Made by a program: the position numbers and the translations under genes. Of a DNA stretch of 64,000 nt, positions 1-12,300 are shown one piece after another. The stretch spans positions 434,001 to 498,000 of the forward strand of contig SRSI01000019.1 of the NCBI GenBank assembly GCA_005656395.1. The letters run 5' to 3'. The stretch comes from Strongyloides papillosus. Lineage: Eukaryota > Nematoda > Chromadorea > Rhabditida > Strongyloididae. The notes below the pieces were generated by a model, which saw nothing but the letters and a program-made list of their open reading frames with translations, did not search any database and was not told where the DNA came from. Every line of letters begins with the position of its first letter. Within the stretch, counting starts at the first letter, position 1.

Positions 1-1786
1 AAACTTTTCCTTGGTTCTTCATTCTTACAAGATCCTTGTTGTAAATCCTAAATTTGGATATTCCCATGTTAACTTTTTTTTCACAAATTGCTGACATTTT
101 AACTGACGCTGGGCATAATGTTACTGTTCTTGCTATCAATTATGATCCAAGTGTAAAACATCCTGGTGCTTATAAAGCTAAAGTTATTACATATCCAGCA
201 ACAAAAGAGATTGAAGACAGTTTTGCTACTGGAAAAGATAATAAGTTTTTGTGGAAATTACCTAACAATGGTCCGGAACAATACAAGGTAATATATCTTT
301 TAGTTTATATCCTTTATTAAATTTGAAATATTGACGGTATGAAAAGAATAGTCATTGAATAATGTTAATAATTCATTAGAATTGTCTATGATTTGTATGC
401 ATTTTTTGTTAGGGATTGATAAATTATTATTTAAACATAGCTTAAATACAAACAATACTGTCAGGAAACTAAAATAACATTAAAAAATATATTCCCAACT
501 ATGTCAAATCTCATTTTATTTTATAGATGTTCTTTAAATTCTCAGATACAGCGTATGGGCAAATAAGGAGAATATTCAATGATGAAGAATTGGCAGAGGA
601 ATTAAGAAAAGAAAATTTTGACCTTGGTATTGTTGAAGCTTTTCATTTTTCAATTCTTGGAATGTTTAAAGTATGGGGAATAAAGGCATATGTAACAGGA
701 TTCTCAATGTCATTAGAAGATACCATGTATAAATATTTTGGCATGCCATTCCCAGCGTCTTTTATTCCAAATCATATGTCACCATTTAGTGATAAAATGA
801 CATATAAAGAAAGATTTCAAAATTTGTTTGCACATTATATTGGGGAAACAGTTTACTACATCTTAAATCCTAAAACAGCATTACAAAAGGAATTTGATAA
901 AAAATATGGAGTGGGATTTTATAATAGTTATAATGCAATTGGTGATTCTTCATTTATTGTCATAAATTCAAACCCTTTCTTAGATATTCCTGGGCCAAAA
1001 ACACCAAAAATGGTTGAAGTTTCTGGTATCGGTATTAAAGATACTAAACCACTTAATGAATATTGGAATAAAATTCTTTCGTTGAGAAATAAAACCATTC
1101 TCGTGTCATTTGGTACATTTACAAAAGCTACTTATATGCCTGAAGACTTAAAAAATGGTTTGTTAGAAGCAATAAGAAAATTAAATGATATAACATTTAT
1201 ATGGAAATATGAAGAACCTGAAGATGGTACTGGAAAAGACATTGAAAATTTAGTTCTCAGTAAATGGTTACCACAAAGTGATTTACTAAATGATGAAAGG
1301 CTATCTTTATTTATATCACATGGAGGCATGGGTAGCATAACAGAATTATCTTTTAGAGGGGTCCCAGCAATACTAATACCTATAATGGGAGATCAACTAA
1401 GAAATTCTAGATTAGTTGAAAGGCAAAATTACGGTATTATTATGAATAAGTTAGATTTGGCAAATCCAGATATATTGATAAAGAATATCAAAACTGTATT
1501 GGATGATGAAACATATAGAAAGAATGCTAAAATAGTTTCAAGAAGATTAAACAAAAGACCAATTGGGTCCAAAAAGCTTCTTATAGAACATATTGAATTT
1601 GCTGCTGAATTTGGAAAGCTTGATATGCTTGATTTGGCCAGTCGTAATATGGGGGTAATTGAATATTACAATCTTGATATCATACTTCCTGTGTTCTTTG
1701 GACTCTTTTTGTTTGTTTGTTTTTTATTATACGTAACATTAAAGATTGTAAAAAAATTGTTTACGTCAAAAGTTAAAAAAGACTAG
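1..1786 (+). CDS. UGT-1: UDP-glycosyltransferase, 5'-truncated by the window, frameshift in exon 1
   Basis: Exon 1 is 1..287, its start lying left of the window; the intron is 288..526 (239 bp, aag|gtaata ... ttatag|atg); exon 2 is 527..1786 (419 codons). The enzyme would transfer a sugar from a UDP-sugar to small lipophilic acceptors on the ER lumenal face. Exon 2 holds the sugar-donor half: VSFGT, WLPQ, the HGG loop and the closing GDQ, then a membrane helix and a lysine-rich tail ending KVKKD. The T-run after GYSHVN (positions 73-80) has eight Ts where the siblings have seven, so the upstream frame (…YKILVVNPKFGYSHVN) does not join the downstream frame (…SQIADIL). Either the locus is a young pseudogene or this is a homopolymer error. 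Everything after the run is open and splices in frame. Family call is certain; functional status is not. Confidence 0.85.
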
Positions 1787-2166
1787 GAAAATATTTTATA
1801 ATATTTATTAAATTATCAGTAAAAATATATAATTTTGTATTAAAATAAAAACCTTTGTACAACGATCTATAGTTTTCTATTTTTTGAACAAATAATCTAA
1901 AGCTTTTTGAAATTACTAACTATAAAAAATTCGAATCTGTCATTTTTTATTTTTTTCTTGATTTTATCTTCATGAATGTATTGCTAAAACGTTTAATTTT
2001 ATGTTTTTATGTGAAACAATTCTTTAAATTTGGAATGCTAACAATGATAATATGGCTATTATTTATTTTGCTTGTACTCCATGATAAAATCGTTTTAATA
2101 GATAAGTGCTAATTTACTTGGTATTAACCTTATTTCAAAATTTTTAAATTAAAAGCATAGCTTATC
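1787..2166. other. Intergenic spacer UGT-1/UGT-2, homologous to the UGT-3/UGT-4 spacer
   Basis: AT-rich spacer with no gene. Its first half (AT-rich 3' flank containing 'attaaaataaaaacc') and its promoter half can both be aligned by eye with 6037..6413, showing that the two spacers were copied together with the genes. Confidence 0.7.
2082..2106 (+). promoter_or_regulatory. Paired GATA boxes before UGT-2
   Basis: TGATAA at 2082 and AGATAAG at 2100, 18 bp apart; the first is 85 bp before the ATG. Confidence 0.5.
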
Positions 2167-3970
2167 ATGTCTTTAAAGTATTTCATATTATTTTTTAACT
2201 TATTTTTGCTTCCTCATTCTTACAAAATTCTTATTGTAAATCCAAAAATGGGATATTCCCATGTAAACTTTTTTTCACAAATTGCTGACATTTTAACTGA
2301 AGCTGGACACAATGTAACAGTTCTTACTATTAATTTAGATCCAACTATAAAACATCCCGGAGCTTATAAGGCTAAAGTCATTACTTTTCTAACTACTGAA
2401 GAAGTTGAAAAAATATTCCCTAATATGTATGATAATAGAATGTTGTGGAATTTATCTAGTAGTGTTTTAGATCAATATAAGGTAATATATAACATAGCTT
2501 AGATCTTCTAGTTAATTAGTAATCTTAATAATATAAACTATTAATTTATGTCTTGATTTGACGACTAATAATTGATTATAATTATTAGGCTTTCTGTATA
2601 ATAACTGTGGAAAGTATTAAAAACATTATTGACATTTAATTATAGTATAAATAAATTACTTGGTTGTTAAAATAACAATTAAAAAAAAAGCTATTTATTT
2701 AATCATGGTAAAAAAATAACTTTTTTTATAGCTGCTCGTGGAATTTATAGACACACGGTATAAACAATCATTGAAAGTATTTAATGACGATGAATTGACA
2801 GAAAAAATTAGAAAAGAAAAATTCGATCTTGGAATTGTTGAAGCTTTTCATGTTTCCATTCTTGGAATGTTTAAAGTATGGGGAATTAAGGATTATGTAA
2901 CAGGATTTTCAATGTCACTAACAAATATTTTTTATAAAGATTTTGGTTTGCCATTCCCAACATCATTTATTCCAACTCTTACGTCACCATTTAGTGATAA
3001 GATGACATATAAAGAAAGATTTCAAAATTTGTTTGTTCATCATTTTAGTAAAACTATATGTTATTTCCTTAATGATAAATTGACATTACAAAAAGAATTT
3101 GATGAAAGATATGGAGTAGGATATTATAAAAGTCGTAATGTCGTTGGTGATTCATCCTTTATATTTATTAATTCGAATCCTTTCTTGGATATCCCAGGTC
3201 CGAAAACATCAAAAATGGTTGAAGTTTCTGGTATTGGTATTAAAGACCCAAAACCACTCGATGAATATTGGAGTAAAATTATTTCATTAAGAAACAAAAC
3301 CGTAATTATTTCATTTGGATCATTTGCCAAAGCTATTCATATGCCAGAAAAAATGAAGCAAGGATTACTAGAAACAATAAAAAAAATGAAAGATATTACT
3401 TTTATATGGAAATATGAAGAACCTGAAGATGGAACTGGAACAAACATTGAAAATTTAGTTCTCAGTAAATGGTTACCACAAAGTGATTTACTAAATGATG
3501 AAAGGCTATCTTTATTTATATCACATGGTGGTATGGGTAGTATAACAGAATTATCTTTTAGAGGGGTCCCAACAATACTAATACCTATAATGGGAGATCA
3601 ACTAAGAAATTCTAGATTAGTCGAAAGGCAAAATTACGGAATAATTATGGATAAGTTAGATTTGGCAAATCCAGATATATTGATAAAGAATATCGAAACA
3701 ATTATAGACGATGAAACATATAGAAAGAATGCTAAAATAGTTTCAAAAAGATTAAATAAAAGACCCATCGGTTCCAAAAGACTTCTTATAGAACATATTG
3801 AATTTGCTGCCGAATTTGGAAGACTTGATATGCTTGATTTAGCAAGTCGTAATATGGGAATGATTGAGTACTACAATCTTGATATTATAATTCCTGTAAT
3901 CACTGGGTTCTTTTTATTTATTTTCTTACTATCTTGCGTAATCGTTAAGATTGCTAAAAAAGTACTATAG
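2167..3970 (+). CDS. UGT-2: UDP-glycosyltransferase with a shortened cytosolic tail
   Basis: Exons 2167..2481 and 2732..3970 around a 250-bp intron (aag|gtaata ... tatag|ctgctc, phase 0); 517 residues. The start is the ATG directly before a hydrophobic signal peptide (MSLKYFILFFNLFLLPHS); UGT-7 has the same leader residue for residue. The catalytic-type His follows in YSHVNFF, and the donor loop reads FISHGGMGS…GDQ. The protein ends AKKVL, seven residues short of its sister UGT-4. The A-run at 3955-3960 has six As against seven in UGT-4, which brings in an early stop. The new end, KKVL, still fits the dilysine ER-retrieval rule, so the truncation need not disable the enzyme. UGT-2 pairs with UGT-4 in spacer, promoter and intron, as the first gene of a duplicated two-gene unit. 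Confidence 0.93.
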
Positions 3971-4135
3971 TAAAGTACAAGACTGATTAAGAAACATTTC
4001 TTAGACAATAGTTGAGTAAAATTTCTACCAATTGTATAAAAATGTTGCATTTTATCTATTTTTTGTATAAAATATATTTCAAATAAACATTTTATGATAA
4101 TTGAATGATTAAAATTTAAAAATCATAGATTTTTT

Positions 4136-4167
4136 TGATAAGAAGTGCATTGTAATCTAAATATAAA
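4136..4167 (+). promoter_or_regulatory. GATA box plus TATA box before UGT-3
   Basis: TGATAAG at 4136..4142 (87 bp before the ATG) and TATAAA at 4162..4167 (61 bp before). The block is almost identical before UGT-5. Confidence 0.5.
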
Positions 4168-4222
4168 GTTAGGGAGGTTTATTTTATCTCATAATTTTAG
4201 TAAAATCTTATCATAGTGTGTT

Positions 4223-6036
4223 ATGCTCACCAACTATTTGTTTCTATTCTTTAATTTTTTTTCACTTCTTCATTCTTACAAAATTCTTATTGTAAATCCT
4301 AAATTTGCGTACTCCCATGTCAACTTTTTTTCACAAATTGCTGATATTTTAACTGATGCTGGACATAATGTTACTGTTCTTGCTATCGATATGGATCCAG
4401 GTGTAAAACATCCTGGTGCTTATAAAGCTAAAGTCATTTCATATACAGCAACAAAAGAAATTGAAGACAGTTTTGGTGCTGGTTCAAAGAATAAGTTTTT
4501 GTGGAGCTTATCTAGTAGCGGTCCAGAACAATATATGGTAATATAGGTTTAAGTTAATATCTTTTTTAATTTTGAAATATCGATGTTATCAAAAGAAGAA
4601 TTTTTTTAATAATGTTAATAAGTGACGAAAATTTCTGTGATTTGTACGTATTTTTTGTTAGTAATGGATAAATTATTATTTAAACATAACATAAATACAA
4701 ACAACACTGTCAGGAAACTAAAATAAAATTAAAAACATTTTTTTCCAATTATGTAAAATATCATTTTGTTTTATAGATGTTCTTTAAACTCGTAGATGCA
4801 TTATCTGATCAATTCATGAGAGTATTCAGTGATGATCAATTGACAGAAAGAATAAAAAGAGAAAAGTTTGATCTTGGTATTGTTGAAGCTTTTCATTATT
4901 CAATCCTTGGAATGTTTAAATCTTGGGGAATAAATGCTTATGTAACAGGTATCTCAATGACACTAGAGGATTCTATGTATAAATATTTTGGCATGCCGTT
5001 CCCAGGGTCTTTTATTCCAAATCACAATTCACCATTTAATGATAAAATGACATATAAAGAAAGATTCCAGAATATGCTTGCACATTATGTTGGGGAAACA
5101 GTCTTCCATATCTTAAATGATAAAATGTCATTACAGAAGGAATTTGATAAAAAGTATGGAGTGGGATTTTTTGATAGTAAAACTGTTGTTGGTGATTCAT
5201 CTTTTCTTATACTAAATTCGAATCCTTTCTTGGATATTCCAGGCCCAAAGACACCAAAAATGGTTGAAGTTTCTGGTATTGGTATTAAAGATACTAAACC
5301 ACTTAATGAATATTGGAGCAAAATTCTTTCATTGAGGAACAAAACTGTTCTCGTGTCATTTGGTACATTTACCAAAGCTATTTATATGCCTGAAGACTTA
5401 AAAAATGGTTTGTTAGAAGCAATAAGAAAATTAAATGATATAACATTCATATGGAAATATGAGGAACCTGAAGATGGCACTGGGAAGGATATTGAAAATT
5501 TAGTTCTCAGTAAATGGCTACCACAAAGTGATTTGTTAAATGATGAAAGGTTGTCTTTGTTTATATCACATGGAGGTATGGGTAGCATAACAGAATTATC
5601 TTTTAGAGGGGTCCCAACAATACTAATACCTATAATGGGAGATCAACTAAGAAATTCTAGATTAGTTGAAAGGCAAAATTACGGTATTATTATGAATAAG
5701 TTAGATTTGGCAAATCCAGATATATTGATAAAGAATATCAAAACTGTATTGGATGATGAAACATATAGAAAGAATGCTAAAATAGTTTCAAGAAGATTAA
5801 ACAAAAGACCAATTGGTTCCAAAAGACTTCTTATAGAACATATTGAATTTGCTGCAGAATTTGGAAGGCTCGAAATGCTCGATTTAGCCAGTCGTAATAT
5901 GGGAATGATTGAGTATTATAATCTTGACATCATACTTCCTGTGATTATTGGACTCCTTGTACTTATTTGTCTTCTATTCTTCATAACAATGACGATTCTA
6001 AGGAAATTATTTACATCTAAATTTAAAAAAGATTAA
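4223..6036 (+). CDS. UGT-3: complete UDP-glycosyltransferase, 524 aa (reference copy)
   Basis: Exons 4223..4537 and 4777..6036, intron 239 bp, phase 0. Residues 1-18 form a signal peptide (MLTNYLFLFFNFFSLLHS). Acceptor-binding half: YSHVNFF with His32, the position of the catalytic His of the family, and FDLGIVEAF with Glu142 where human UGTs usually carry the catalytic Asp. Donor-binding half: VSFGT near 298, WLPQ at 352-355, the HGG loop at 370-372, GDQ near 393-395. A membrane helix at about 491-512 is followed by a short cytosolic tail ending KFKKD, a KxKxx ER-retrieval signal. The length matches animal UGTs (about 520-530). The donor splice codon is ATG (…EQYM|) instead of the AAG seen elsewhere. 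From about 5580 to 5815 the DNA is almost identical to UGT-1, which suggests gene conversion. Substrate unknown. Confidence 0.95.
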
Positions 6037-6413
6037 GAAATTTTTTTTATAATATTAATATAATTATCGGTAAAAATGTCAACTTTGTACTAAGATAAAA
6101 ACCTATGTACAAAAATGTTAAGTTTTTTTGAGTAAGTAATATAATATTTTTTGAATTTGATTAATTTAGAAAATTCAAATTTGTCATTTTTTATATTTTC
6201 CAAAAATTTATCTTTATAAAAGCAGTGCTAAAATGTTTAATTTTATGTTTTCTGAGAAATATTTCATTAAACTTGAAATATAAACAATGATAATATGGCT
6301 ATTAATTATTTTACGGGTATTCCCTGATAAAAACGTTTTTATAGATAAGCGTATGCTTACTTGGCTTTTAATTTTATTTCAAAATTTTTAAATGAAAAAT
6401 AACATTGTTTATT
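6037..6413. other. Intergenic spacer UGT-3/UGT-4
   Basis: No gene seen. Diverged copy of 1787..2166; carries the UGT-4 promoter at its right end. Confidence 0.7.
6325..6349 (+). promoter_or_regulatory. Paired GATA boxes before UGT-4
   Basis: TGATAA at 6325 and AGATAAG at 6343, 18 bp apart; the first lies 89 bp before the ATG at 6414. Confidence 0.5.
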
Positions 6414-8222
6414 ATGTTTATCAAACATTTATATCTACTTTTTAACTTCTTTTTGCTTCTCCATTCCTATAAGATTCTTATTGTAAATCCAAAAATAGGA
6501 TATTCACACGTAAACTTTTTTTCACAAATAGCTGATATCCTAACTGAAGAAGGGCATAATGTAACTGTTCTTGCTATTGATTTTGATCCTTCTGTAAAGC
6601 ATCCTGGAGCCTATAAAGCCAAAGTCATTCGATTTCCTAGTACAAAAGAAATTGACGACAATTATGATATTAACTCCGATAATAAACTTTTGTGGAAGCT
6701 ACCTAGAAGTGGACCAGAACAATACAAGGTAATAAATTCTTTAGTCAATATCATCTATTCAGTTTGTAACATTAATGATATAAAAAGTGTTGTTTAATAG
6801 ATGATAACAAGTGATTAGAATTATCTGAGATTTATATGAATTTTTTTTAAGAAAATGAGATATTATTACTTAGATATGACAAAATTGTAAATAAAATTGT
6901 TAAGAAACTACAATAATATTTAAAATAATTTTTTTCAAAAAAATTTAATGTTTTTTTTATAGCTGTTTGTAAAAATGACCGATACAACATATAATCAGAC
7001 ATTGAGAGTATTCAATAATGATGAATTGACAGAAAAAATGAGAAAAGAAAAATTTGATATTGGTATTGTTGAAGCATTTTATTTTTCTATTCTTGGAATG
7101 TTTAAAGTATGGGGGATTAAGGCTTATGTAACAGGATTCTCAATGTCGTTAGCCGATAATATATATAATGATTTTGGCCTGCCATTCACAGGATCTTTTA
7201 TTCCAAATCACATGTCACCATTTAGTGATAAAATGACATATAAAGAAAGGTTTCAAAATGTATTTTCTCATTATGTTGGAGAAGCAGTATTATCATATCT
7301 AAACAATAAAATGACATTACAAAAAGAATTCGATGAGAAGTATGGAAAAGGATTTTTTGATGGTAATAATGCTGTTGGAGATTCATCTTTTATTGTCATT
7401 AATTCCAATCCTTTCTTGGATATTCCAGGCCCAAAGACACCAAAAATGGTTGAAGTTTCTGGAATTGGTATAAAAGATCCTAAACCACTTAATGAATACT
7501 GGAATGGAATTCTCTCATTAAAAAGTAATACTATTTTAATATCGTTTGGAACATACGTTAAAAGCATTTATATGCCAGAGGATATGAAAAATGGGCTGTT
7601 AGAAGTAGTAAAAAAAAATAAAGATATTACTTTTATTTGGAAATATGAAGAACCTGAAGATGGTACTGGGAAGGATATTGAAAATTTAGTACTCAGTAAA
7701 TGGGTACCGCAAAATGATCTGCTAAATGATGAGAGGTTATCTTTATTTATAACTCATGGAGGTATGGGTAGCATAACAGAATTATCATTTAGAGGGGTTC
7801 CAGCAGTGATAATACCTATATTAGGAGATCAATATAGAAACGCCAAATTAGTTGAAAGACAAAATTACGGCATTATCATGGATAAATTAGATTTAACAAA
7901 TTCAAGCATATTGATGAGAAATATAAAGACTCTATTGAATAATGAGACATATAAAAATAATGCTAAAGTGGTTTCAAGAAGATTAAACAAAAGACCTATT
8001 GGTTCTAAAAGACTTCTTATAGAACATATTGAATTTGCTGCCAAATTTGGAAGACTTGATATGCTTGATTTAGCCAGTCGTAATATGGGAATTATTGAAT
8101 ATTACAATCTTGATATTATAATTCCTGTAATCACTGGGTTCTTATTATTTGTTCTCTTACTATCTTGCGTAATTGTAAAGATTGCTAAAAAAAGCTTTAT
8201 AGTAAAATACAAGACCGATTAA
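6414..8222 (+). CDS. UGT-4: complete UDP-glycosyltransferase
   Basis: Exons 6414..6728 and 6963..8222 around a 234-bp intron; 524 residues. An in-frame TTG lies nine bases upstream, but the ATG at 6414 gives the 315-nt first exon shared by the family and the usual leader (MFIKHLYLLFNFFLLLHS). Donor loop: FITHGGMGS…GDQ. The tail ends VKYKTD (KxKxx). Differences from siblings include GDQYRNAK in place of GDQLRNSR after the donor loop, a form shared with UGT-14 and -15. It is the second member of the UGT-2/UGT-4 type; the tail reading frame here is probably the ancestral one from which UGT-2 lost a base. Confidence 0.95.
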
Positions 8223-8365
8223 GAAACATATATATGATATTAACTGATTAATATTTATAAAAATCGTATTAAAATGTTTTATTTTATGTATTTTTTGTAT
8301 ACATATACTTGACAGAAAGTTTTTATGATAATTGAATAAGTATAATTTAACTACCATAAATTTTT

Positions 8366-8399
8366 TGATAAGAAGTGTATTGTAATCTAAATATATAAA
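8366..8399 (+). promoter_or_regulatory. GATA box plus TATA box before UGT-5
   Basis: TGATAAG at 8366..8372, 84 bp before the ATG; TATAAA at 8394..8399, 56 bp before. Close copy of the UGT-3 promoter. Confidence 0.5.
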
Positions 8400-8449
8400 G
8401 TTAGCGAGATTTATTTCATAACTTTAGTAAAATATTATCATAGTGTGTT

Positions 8450-10266
8450 ATGCTCACAAACTATTTGTTTCTATTTTTTAATTTTTTTTCGCTTCTTCAT
8501 TCTTATAAAATTCTTATTGTAAATCCTAAATTTGGATATTCACATGTTAACTTTTTTTCACAAATTGCTGATATTTTAACTGATGCTGGACATAATGTTA
8601 CTGTTCTTGCTATCGACATTGATCCAAGTTTAAAACATCCTGGTGCTTACAAAGCTAAAGTCATTAGATATCCAGCAACAAAGGAAATTGAACAAAGTTT
8701 TGGTACTAGTTCAGATAATAAATTTTTGTGGAACTTGTCTAATAACGGTCCAGAACAATATAAGGTAACATTGTTTTTAGTTAATATCTTTTATTAAACT
8801 TGAAATATCGATGATATTAAGAGTATGTATTGGTAAATAATGTTAATAGTTAAAAACATTGTCTGAAATTTATGTGTATTTTTTGCTAGGAATTGATAAA
8901 ATGTTATTTAAACATAACTAAATTAGATATAATAATGTAAAGATACAAAAACGATACTAAAAACAACTTTTTCTTCAACAATGTAAATTATCATTTTATT
9001 TTATAGATGTTCTTTAAACTCATAGATGCAGCACACGCTCAACTAATGAGAGTATTCAATGATGATGAACTGACAGAAAGAATAAAAAAAGAAAAGTTTG
9101 ATCTTGGTATTGTTGAAGCTTTTCATTTTTCAATTATTGGAAAGTTTAAAGCTTGGGGAATAAATGCTTATGTAACAGGTATCTCAATGTCACTAGAAGA
9201 TTCTATGTATAAATTTTTTGGCATGCCATTCCCAGGATCTTTTATTCCAAATCACATGTCACCATTTAGTGATAAAATGACATATAAAGAAAGATTCCAA
9301 AATATTCTTGCACATTATGTTGGGGAAATAGTTTATTATCTCATTGGTGATAAATTGACATTGCAAAAAGATTTCAATAATAAATACGGAAAGGGATTTT
9401 ATGATAGTAAAGCTGTCGTTGGTGATTCTTCTTTTCTTATACTAAATTCGAATCCGTTCTTAGATGTTCCAGGGCCAAAGACACCAAAAATGGTTGAAGT
9501 TTCTGGTATCGGTATTAAAGATACTAAACCACTCAATGAATATTGGAATAAAATTCTCTCATTGAGAAATAAAACCGTTCTAGTGTCATTTGGTACATTT
9601 ACTAAAGCTATTTATATGCCTGAAGACTTAAAAAATGGTTTGTTAGAAGCAATAAGGAAAATGAAGGATATTACTTTTATTTGGAAATATGAAGAACCAG
9701 AAGATGGAACTGGAAAAGACATTGAAAATTTAGTTCTCAGTAAATGGTTACCACAAAGTGATTTGTTAAATGACGAAAGGTTGTCTTTGTTTGTAACACA
9801 CGGAGGCATGGGTAGCATAACAGAATTATCGTTTAGAGGAGTTCCAACAGTAGTAATTCCTGTTATGGGTGATCAATATAGAAACTCCAAATTAGTTGAA
9901 AGACAAAATTACGGTATTATTATGGATAAGTTAGATTTGGCAAATCCAGATATATTGATAAAAAATATTAATATTGTCTTGGACGATGATACATATAAAA
10001 AAAATGCTAAAATGGTTTCAAGAAGACTAAACAAAAGACCTATTGGTTCTAAAAGACTGCTTATAGAACATATTGAATTTGCTGCTGAATTTGGTAAGCT
10101 CGAAATGCTCGATTTGGCCAGTCGTAACATGGGAGTAATTGAATACTACAATCTTGATATAATACTTCCTTTGTTTTTAGGACTCTTTTTATTTGTTTAC
10201 ATTTTGTCTTACATAATATTGAAGGTTATTAGAAAATTGTTTACGATAAAAGCTAAGATTGATTAA
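8450..10266 (+). CDS. UGT-5: complete UDP-glycosyltransferase
   Basis: Exons 8450..8764 and 9007..10266, intron 242 bp; 524 residues. Leader MLTNYLFLFFNFFSLLHS is the same as in UGT-3, and the intron shares blocks with those of UGT-1 and -3, so this is the UGT-3 partner in the second two-gene unit. Donor loop: FVTHGGMGS…GDQYRNSK. The C-terminal helix is followed by KLFTIKAKID (KxKxx). A substitution in the otherwise constant helix after the Glu142 position gives FSIIGKFKAW in place of FSILGMFKVW, placing a lysine near the acceptor side. Whether that changes specificity cannot be told from sequence. Confidence 0.95.
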
Positions 10267-10390
10267 GAAATTTTCCACTTATATAAATTTAGAGATTTAA
10301 ATGTTAAATTTTTGTATTGTTTACGAAAAAATGTGTAAGTAAAATTCTTATGATTGTTAATAACTTTAAAAAAAACAACTATAAATTCTT

Positions 10391-10420
10391 TGATAAGTAC
10401 TGATTTAAAAAATATATAAA
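10391..10420 (+). promoter_or_regulatory. Relic promoter of UGT-6: GATA box plus TATA box
   Basis: TGATAAG at 10391..10397 (84 bp before the former ATG at 10475) and TATAAA at 10415..10420. The boxes survive although the gene is broken. Confidence 0.4.
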
Positions 10421-10474
10421 GTCAATCAAATTTATTCTATTCCACGATTTTTACTAAAAGTACCATAATACATT

Positions 10475-12300
10475 ATGTTCATCAATTATTTGTTCTTTTT
10501 TTCTAAATTTTCCTTTGTTTCTTCATTCCTACAAAATTCTTATTATAAATTTAAATTTGGGTATTCACATGTAAACTTTTTTCTCAAATTACTGATATTT
10601 TAACTGATCCTGGACATAATGTTACTGTTCTTGCTATCAATTTAGATCTAACTATAAACCATCCTGGTGCATATAATGCTAAAGTCATTACATACCCAGC
10701 AACAAAAAAATTGAAGACATTTTTTCTACTGGCTCAGATAATAAGTTTTTGTGGAAATTATCAACAAATGGTCCAGAACAATATAAAATAGTTTAGTTTT
10801 TAGTTAATATCTTTTGTAAATTTAAAATATTGATGATATAGAATGTATAGTTTTTTAATAACGTTAATACGTGACAATAACTGTCTAAGATTTGTATGTA
10901 TACTTAGTTAGGAATTGATAAATTATTTTTTAAAGATAGCATAAATACAAACAATACTGTCAGGAAACTAAAATAACATTAAAAATATTTTTTTCCAACT
11001 ATGTCAAATATCATTTTGTTTTATAGTTGTTTTTAAAACTATAGATGCATTATTTGATTAATTCATGAGAGTATTGAGTGATGATAAATTGACAGAAAGA
11101 ATAAAAACAGAAAAGTTTGATCTTGGTATTGTTGAAGCATTTAATTATTCAATCCTTGGAATGTTTAAATCTTGGGGAATAAATGCTTATGTAACAGGTA
11201 TCTCAATGTCATTGGAGAATTCTATGTATAAATATTTTGGCATACCGTTCCCAGGGTCTTTTATTCCAAATCACAATTCACCATTTAGTGATAAAATGAC
11301 GTATTATGAAAGGTTCCAGAATTTGTTGACCCATTATGTTGGAAAAATAGTTTTTTATTTGATACACAATAAAATAACTCTACAAAATGAATTTGATAAT
11401 AAATACGGAAATGGATTTTTCGATAGTAAAAATGCTATCGGTGATTCATCTTTTCTTGTACTAAATTCGATTCCGTTCCTAGATATTCCAGGGCCAAAAA
11501 CGCCAAAAATGATTGAAGTTTCTGGTATTGGCATTAAAGATCCAAAACCACTTGATGAATATTGGAATAAAATTCTTTCTTTCAGAAATAAAACGGTTCT
11601 TGTTTCATTTGGATCAGCTGCCAAAAGTATTGACATGCCTGAAGATATAAAAAATGGTCTGTTAGAAACAATAAGAAAGTTAAAAGATATAACATTTATA
11701 TGGAAATATGAAGAACTAGAAGATGGAACTGGAAAAGACATTGAAAATTTAGTTCTCAGTAAATGGTTACCACAAAGTGATTTGTTAAATGATGAAAGAT
11801 TGTCTTTGTTTATATCACATGGAGGTATGGGTAACATAACAGAATTATCATTTAGAGGAGTTCCAGCAATTGCAATTCCTATAATAGGAGACCAAATGAG
11901 AAATTCTAAATTAATTCAAAGACAAAAATGTGTTATTATCATGAATAAGTTTGAGTTAGCAGATTCAAATATATTAATTAAAAATATTAAAACTATTTTG
12001 GATGATGAAACATATAAAAATAATGCTAAGATTGTGTCGCGAAGACTTAACAATAGACTCATTGGCTCTAAAAAACTCCTTATATAACATATTGAATTTG
12101 CTGCGGAGTTTGGAAAACTCGATATGCTTGATCTAGCTAATCAAAATATGGGGGTAATTGAATATTACAACCTTGATATAATACTTCCTGTAATCTTTAC
12201 ATTTATTATATTTATTTGTCTTTTATTTTACGTAACATTCAAGATTAGAAAAAAATTATTTACATCAAAACCAAAAACAGATTATAGAAAGTTGACATGA
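10475..12300 (+). pseudogene. UGT-6: broken, mosaic UDP-glycosyltransferase pseudogene
   Basis: Exon 1 starts at 10475 but loses frame within the leader and again after YSHVNFF, then stops. The donor site, aag|gtaata in siblings, reads aaaatag at about 10785-10795. Exon 2 starts at 11027 with a one-base deletion and an immediate stop, is open from 11065 to 12084, and then has TAA where siblings have a Glu codon (…LLI|HIEFAA). Reading past the usual end adds YRKLT before a stop at 12298. Sequence origin is mixed: the 5' part resembles UGT-3/-5, 11291..11468 is nearly identical to UGT-7 (13627..13804), and the 3' part resembles UGT-10/-11. So this dead copy has still exchanged sequence with live ones, or is a fusion of two clades at the boundary of the array halves. 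Confidence 0.92.
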
